A stretch of 8,498 bases of DNA. Origin: Treponema sp. UBA1798. GTDB lineage: Bacteria > Spirochaetota > Spirochaetia > Treponematales > Treponemataceae. Positions 5,831-8,498 of the stretch are shown one piece after another. The notes beneath the pieces are model-generated. The model was given only the letters and a program-made list of their open reading frames with translations. It was not told where the DNA came from and made no database searches. How positions within the stretch are numbered: position 1 is the stretch's first letter; the number at the start of each line of letters is the position of its first letter. A program made the translations under genes and the position numbers. The stretch covers positions 803 to 9,300 of the forward strand of contig DCFS01000234.1 of the NCBI GenBank assembly GCA_002319875.1. The letters run 5' to 3'.

Positions 5831-5915
5831 CGGCTGCAATGCAGGCTCAAGCGTATACTGCTCCTGAATACATTCCCTGAAAAGATTACGTTAACCTGAT
5901 TTTATCAGTACAGTT

Positions 5916-8498
5916 TTATTCCTTTACACACATAACTTTACGCGTTTCATCGATACCGGAACCTGTAACACGGACAAAATACAGACCGCGGGCAACCTTG
6001 TCACCGGCATTGTTTCTTCCGTTCCAGCGGTAATAATGAGTTCCTTTTGAAGCTCTTCCGTGCTGCAGATAGGTAACGATATTGCCGTCAAGCGTCATAA
6101 CCATAACACTCAGACTTCCTGCAGAAGGCATATCGACCTGCACAACCACTTTTTCACCGGCATTCACATTGATAACGTTATTGAGAATAGTAACTCCGCC
6201 GCGCTGAAGTGTTACGCTTTTGAGTTTGAATGACCACAAATCAAGGCTGGTTATATCGCTCGAATTTTTAAGGCGAAGCGCATACAACGGATAATCAGTT
6301 CCCGTAAATGTACCGCTGTTATATTTGGGACTGTGTTTTACGGTAATGGCGTTCCCGGAAGAATCACGCAGCCCGAACAGGAAACTGATCTGGTCGCCGG
6401 ATTTCCATCCGTCGTACTTGCTGTCAGTTGTTACAGGCAGTGTAAAAGTTTCCACCGATGATTTTCCGGAAGAGGAAATAATACCCCCTGCAAAGGTAAT
6501 ATATCCCGTATTATTTGCAGGAGCCAGACTCGTAAAAACAGCCGCTGTTTCATCCGGCAGCCACACCCGCCAGGAAGCACCGGAATTATCATTATATTCT
6601 GTGGACACAGCGTCAGAATCAGGAGAATTGTCAAGATACACATACGTTCCCTCAGACACACCGTCACTGCTGTCAGAAGTACCATCATAAAGCTTTGCAC
6701 TTATAAAAATATCATGATCGGCAAGCAGCGATCCGTAGTTCTGCTGGTCCGCATCCCAGTCGTGTACGGCCCAGCTGCCGTCCGAATAAAGCCCTTCGGT
6801 TATATCGCTGCCTTCATCAGTTTTCCGGTTATCGTACGCATACTGCGGCTGTATGGCATTAACAGCGAAGTCACTGAAAGCATGGGAACTGTCAGGGTTC
6901 ATATAATTGCCGATATAATCCTGTATATAAGTTACAGATGCAGGGATACCGGAAAGAGGATCATACGAAGTCGATAAATCACTGCGCACTTTCAGATACA
7001 TTCCACCGGTCACATCGGACAGGACTGCATTCCTTTTTAACGTCATAATCAGCCCGGTCGAGTCATCCTTACTGAATACAATAGTTGCTGGTTCCGAAGT
7101 ATCTATTTCCGGCGGCGTTCCGGTCCCGGAAGTAACGACCTCCAGTGCTTTCGGAATATATGAAAGCGCATCATATTCCGTATAAGACGTAGCAGACGTA
7201 TACAGTTTTATCGAATCGGTATTTATTTTCTTCGAAAACACAACGTAGATCTGATTCTGCCCGAGCGGAGTTACCGTCATATTGAATTCCGGCGGTGTGC
7301 GGTCAACAGTTTCTATCGTCGTACTGCCGTTTATCCTGTTTCCGGCGAGATCGGTAATATAACATTTTGAAGCATCAAACGACACGGTAAATGTGGTCTG
7401 TATCGGCAATGCCGTTTCCGAAAGATAAACGGCATAATACAATCCGTCTTCGCTTCCCGTCGCATTCGATGTTCCTGTCGCTGCGAGGAACAGGAAACTC
7501 TGCGCCCCGCCAGTTATGTCAACAGAGCTGAAAGTATGCGATACCGTCGTATCAGCGGAACTCGTATAGGTAAATGCAGAAGAAGCGTCATACAGTGAAC
7601 AATAACGGATTCCTCCCGACGTTGCTCCTGAAGATGTAAACGGGCGTGAACCGCCGATCGTATCCGCTGCAGCACTGTCAATATCGGAAACACTGTTACT
7701 CGAACTCCAGCCTGCCTTCGAAAACCATGTATAGTCATCTTCAGCCGTATCATATGCCGGGGTATTATCGAACATATGGAATTCGACACGGTCAAGTTTC
7801 GCATTGCCCGAAGTCGTCGTACCGAGTGCTTCGTAATTCGCCGGACCGCTCATACTGCTCCATTCCGAACCGCTGATACGGTAAGGCGCAAAACACGGAG
7901 GGGATGTATCCCACGCACCGTACAGGCTGCCATCAGCTGTCGTCGTACTGATAGTCAGGGTCGGAAGCGCATGGTTAGACGTACCGGTGGCATCAAGGCT
8001 GATACCGGCTGCATCCGTAATTGATGTATTAACTACAGGCGAAGCGGTCCCTGACGGCACCGTTGCCGACGTGATATACCCTGGCCAGTTATAGTACGAC
8101 TGTGAACCGACTGTTATGGGATTGGATTCATCAACATAACCGGCAACCGCTATGCGCAGTCTGTCTGCCTGTTCCGCTGCGTCTGATACATCTGTTGTCA
8201 GCGAAAAGTCACGGTACATCGCATGTACCGTTGTACTGGCACTTCCTGCTGTTCCTGCTGTGACCGTTCCCGGCATCGAGGCAAGGCCGGCGACCGTTAT
8301 CGTCGTTCCACCCGTAGTTATAGCACCGAGCGTAGCCGTAGCCCTGATATTGGTATCGCCGGCGGCAACCGTAGTCGTACCGTCTGAAACGGTTACCGCT
8401 TCAGAATATTTCAGTTCTATGAAATTATGTGCGTCGTAATACTGCTGGGCAGGGCTTGTGCCCGACGGAGAAATATGGACCTCCTGCCCTATCTGCAC
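5916..8498 (-). CDS. Large Ser/Thr-rich exported-looking protein with Ig-like modules and C-terminal FlgD-like Ig domain, N-terminus missing
   Basis: The frame runs off the right edge, so 860 C-terminal residues are visible and any signal peptide lies outside. The chain is rich in Ser, Thr, Gly, Asp and Tyr with only four cysteines, typical of secreted beta-rich proteins. Ig-like module cues recur: IELKYSEAV (27-35) and IYVVFSKKIN (417-426) resemble the FxxFSxxV strand of SbsA-type (Big_5-like) domains, and DLAGN (383-387), DYIGN (527-531) and DSSGN (712-716) are the D-x-x-G-N turns at such domain ends. VDRTPPEF (398-405) begins a new module. Residues about 755-860 form a FlgD-like Ig domain with HYYRWNGRNNAGDKVARGLY (821-840), then a strand ending RKVMCVKE. 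This terminal unit resembles type IX sorting tails in Bacteroidetes. Function unknown; a structural or adhesive surface role is a guess. Confidence 0.82.
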   Translation of the reverse strand: MQIGQEVHISPSGTSPAQQYYDAHNFIELKYSEAVTVSDGTTTVAAGDTNIRATATLGAITTGGTTITVAGLASMPGTVTAGTAGSASTTVHAMYRDFSLTTDVSDAAEQADRLRIAVAGYVDESNPITVGSQSYYNWPGYITSATVPSGTASPVVNTSITDAAGISLDATGTSNHALPTLTISTTTADGSLYGAWDTSPPCFAPYRISGSEWSSMSGPANYEALGTTTSGNAKLDRVEFHMFDNTPAYDTAEDDYTWFSKAGWSSSNSVSDIDSAAADTIGGSRPFTSSGATSGGIRYCSLYDASSAFTYTSSADTTVSHTFSSVDITGGAQSFLFLAATGTSNATGSEDGLYYAVYLSETALPIQTTFTVSFDASKCYITDLAGNRINGSTTIETVDRTPPEFNMTVTPLGQNQIYVVFSKKINTDSIKLYTSATSYTEYDALSYIPKALEVVTSGTGTPPEIDTSEPATIVFSKDDSTGLIMTLKRNAVLSDVTGGMYLKVRSDLSTSYDPLSGIPASVTYIQDYIGNYMNPDSSHAFSDFAVNAIQPQYAYDNRKTDEGSDITEGLYSDGSWAVHDWDADQQNYGSLLADHDIFISAKLYDGTSDSSDGVSEGTYVYLDNSPDSDAVSTEYNDNSGASWRVWLPDETAAVFTSLAPANNTGYITFAGGIISSSGKSSVETFTLPVTTDSKYDGWKSGDQISFLFGLRDSSGNAITVKHSPKYNSGTFTGTDYPLYALRLKNSSDITSLDLWSFKLKSVTLQRGGVTILNNVINVNAGEKVVVQVDMPSAGSLSVMVMTLDGNIVTYLQHGRASKGTHYYRWNGRNNAGDKVARGLYFVRVTGSGIDETRKVMCVKE

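Noticed and set aside
5896..5908. CTGAT-TTT-ATCAG hairpin as a terminator after the large gene
   Set aside because: The stem is only 5 bp, with a 3-base loop and no following T-run on the - strand; too weak to call.
8221..8265. Short TTCCTGCTG repeats as a tandem-repeat locus
   Set aside because: Only two short copies occur and they follow Ala/Gly/Ser codon use in the protein.
8152..8439. A 95-codon + strand open frame rich in Ala and Val
   Set aside because: It is antisense to the Ser/Thr-rich part of the large protein; the composition is what the complementary strand of such codons produces.
8496..8498. GTG at the right edge as the start of the large protein
   Set aside because: The frame simply runs off the window; the visible sequence has no signal peptide and begins in mid-domain, so the gene is treated as partial.

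Overview
The window most likely comes from a spirochete, probably a Treponema of moderate GC content. This is inferred from the gene families and is not proven. Supporting points are an unusually long multi-spanning signal peptidase I with a large insertion, a stand-alone HPt protein, a MiaA of the GSGKD type, a large Ser/Thr-rich exported-looking protein ending in a FlgD-like Ig domain, and A/T-rich palindromic intergenic repeats. No plasmid, phage, transposase, CRISPR, rRNA or tRNA signature is visible.

Layout. Positions 1-57 hold the last 18 codons of a + strand gene ending in a zinc-binding SEC-C motif, almost certainly secA. Positions 58-250 are a repeat-rich intergenic stretch: a 135-bp element with inverted-repeat ends, followed by a separate 13-bp-stem hairpin. 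Next, on the - strand, is a 590-residue signal peptidase I (260-2032). A short divergent intergenic region separates it from a + strand HPt phosphotransfer protein (2107-2457). The 3' end of that gene overlaps the - strand TatD-family hydrolase (2429-about 3241) by 29 bp. A divergent promoter region with a 9-bp inverted repeat (3305-3336) leads to an unrecognised 72-residue + strand protein (3355-3573). Its end overlaps the end of miaA (3563-4528, -) by 11 bp. Upstream of miaA, in tandem, are an RlmI-like rRNA methyltransferase (4538-5794, -) and the C-terminal 860 residues of a large secreted or surface protein (5916 to past 8498, -).

Function. SecA and signal peptidase I act at successive steps of Sec export and sit end to end here. 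The large repeat-domain protein is a plausible Sec substrate. rlmI and miaA modify the translation apparatus (23S rRNA and tRNA) and are spaced like one transcription unit. TatD is a metal-dependent nuclease-like hydrolase. The HPt protein is an orphan phosphorelay part with no kinase or regulator in view.

The most notable non-coding observations are the 135-bp inverted-repeat element after secA, TATACT boxes only 6-7 nt upstream of the lepB and rlmI start codons (suggesting leaderless mRNAs), and two overlapping convergent gene ends. I found no convincing previously undescribed multi-gene system.
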